Positions 5,618 to 6,873 of a DNA stretch of 6,873 nucleotides are shown here, in pieces (the first letter of the stretch is position 1; the number at the start of each line of letters is the position of its first letter). Under the pieces are notes generated by a model. The model did no database searches. It was not told the origin of the DNA and saw only the letters and a list, made by a program, of their open reading frames with translations. Origin of the DNA: an uncultured Verrucomicrobiota bacterium (GTDB lineage Bacteria; Verrucomicrobiota; Verrucomicrobiae; Opitutales; Opitutaceae); the NCBI GenBank assembly GCA_946481225.1, contig CAMLNJ010000165.1, positions 1 through 6,873 of the forward strand. Reading direction: 5' to 3'. Made by a program: the position numbers and the translations under genes.

Positions 5618-5668
5618 GGGAGGGGCGTTGGGTCGACTCGATGTCCGGCGAGACGCCGCTTTTTGTCG

Positions 5669-6873
<1,205 letters not shown>

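Larger units (their letters stand above)
5487..5668. other. Gene-free spacer between the RNase gene and the phosphoesterase region
   Basis: Together with the stretch 5134-5486 this makes about 0.5 kb without a confident gene. It holds the RNase terminator (5584-5617) and the second CGGACC/GGTCCG hairpin (5547-5561). The part to its left (5155-5486) has lower GC, T-runs on the plus strand at 5365-5370 and 5415-5419, and the doubtful 112-codon frame. I see no tRNA, rRNA or recognised riboswitch here, and no clear promoter for the phosphoesterase. Confidence 0.5.

Overview
The window is about 6.9 kb of GC-rich DNA from a Gram-negative (diderm) bacterium. This follows from a TonB-dependent outer-membrane receptor, a phosphoesterase of the lipid A type and secreted proteins with Sec signal peptides. 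Several starts lack a good Shine-Dalgarno sequence. The protein style resembles Opitutaceae (Verrucomicrobiota), but that is an impression from sequence, not a proven assignment. Every credible gene lies on the minus strand, so the biological order runs from the right end of the window to the left.

From right to left: (1) the C-terminal 400 residues of an RNase E/G-family endoribonuclease (5669-6873, N-terminus outside the window), closed by a strong intrinsic terminator at 5584-5617; (2) a stretch of about 0.5 kb with no recognised gene, holding a doubtful 112-codon basic ORF and repeated CGGACC/GGTCCG palindromes; (3) a calcineurin-type UDP-2,3-diacylglucosamine pyrophosphatase-like enzyme (4306-5133), with codon use less GC-biased than the RNase; (4) a two-gene unit, made of a small membrane-anchored His/Cys protein (3746-4126) and a ZnuD-like TonB receptor (1522-3591), separated by a 154-bp spacer with two hairpins; (5) a strong terminator at 1451-1484; (6) a promoter-like region and an orphan secreted protein (254-1303) ending in another intrinsic terminator at 171-201; (7) the first 53 codons of a further membrane or secreted protein running off the left end.

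The most coherent system is the receptor plus the small protein upstream. Together they look like an uptake module for a metal or metal complex, with zinc as the best guess from receptor similarity. No canonical Zur box or cobalamin riboswitch could be recognised. The phosphoesterase and RNase are ordinary housekeeping functions. I see no transposase, CRISPR array, tRNA, rRNA or clear phage feature. The points most worth a second look are the C10 tract at the start of the small membrane gene, the hairpin pair and opposite-facing terminator in the receptor leader, and the lower-GC stretch upstream of the phosphoesterase.
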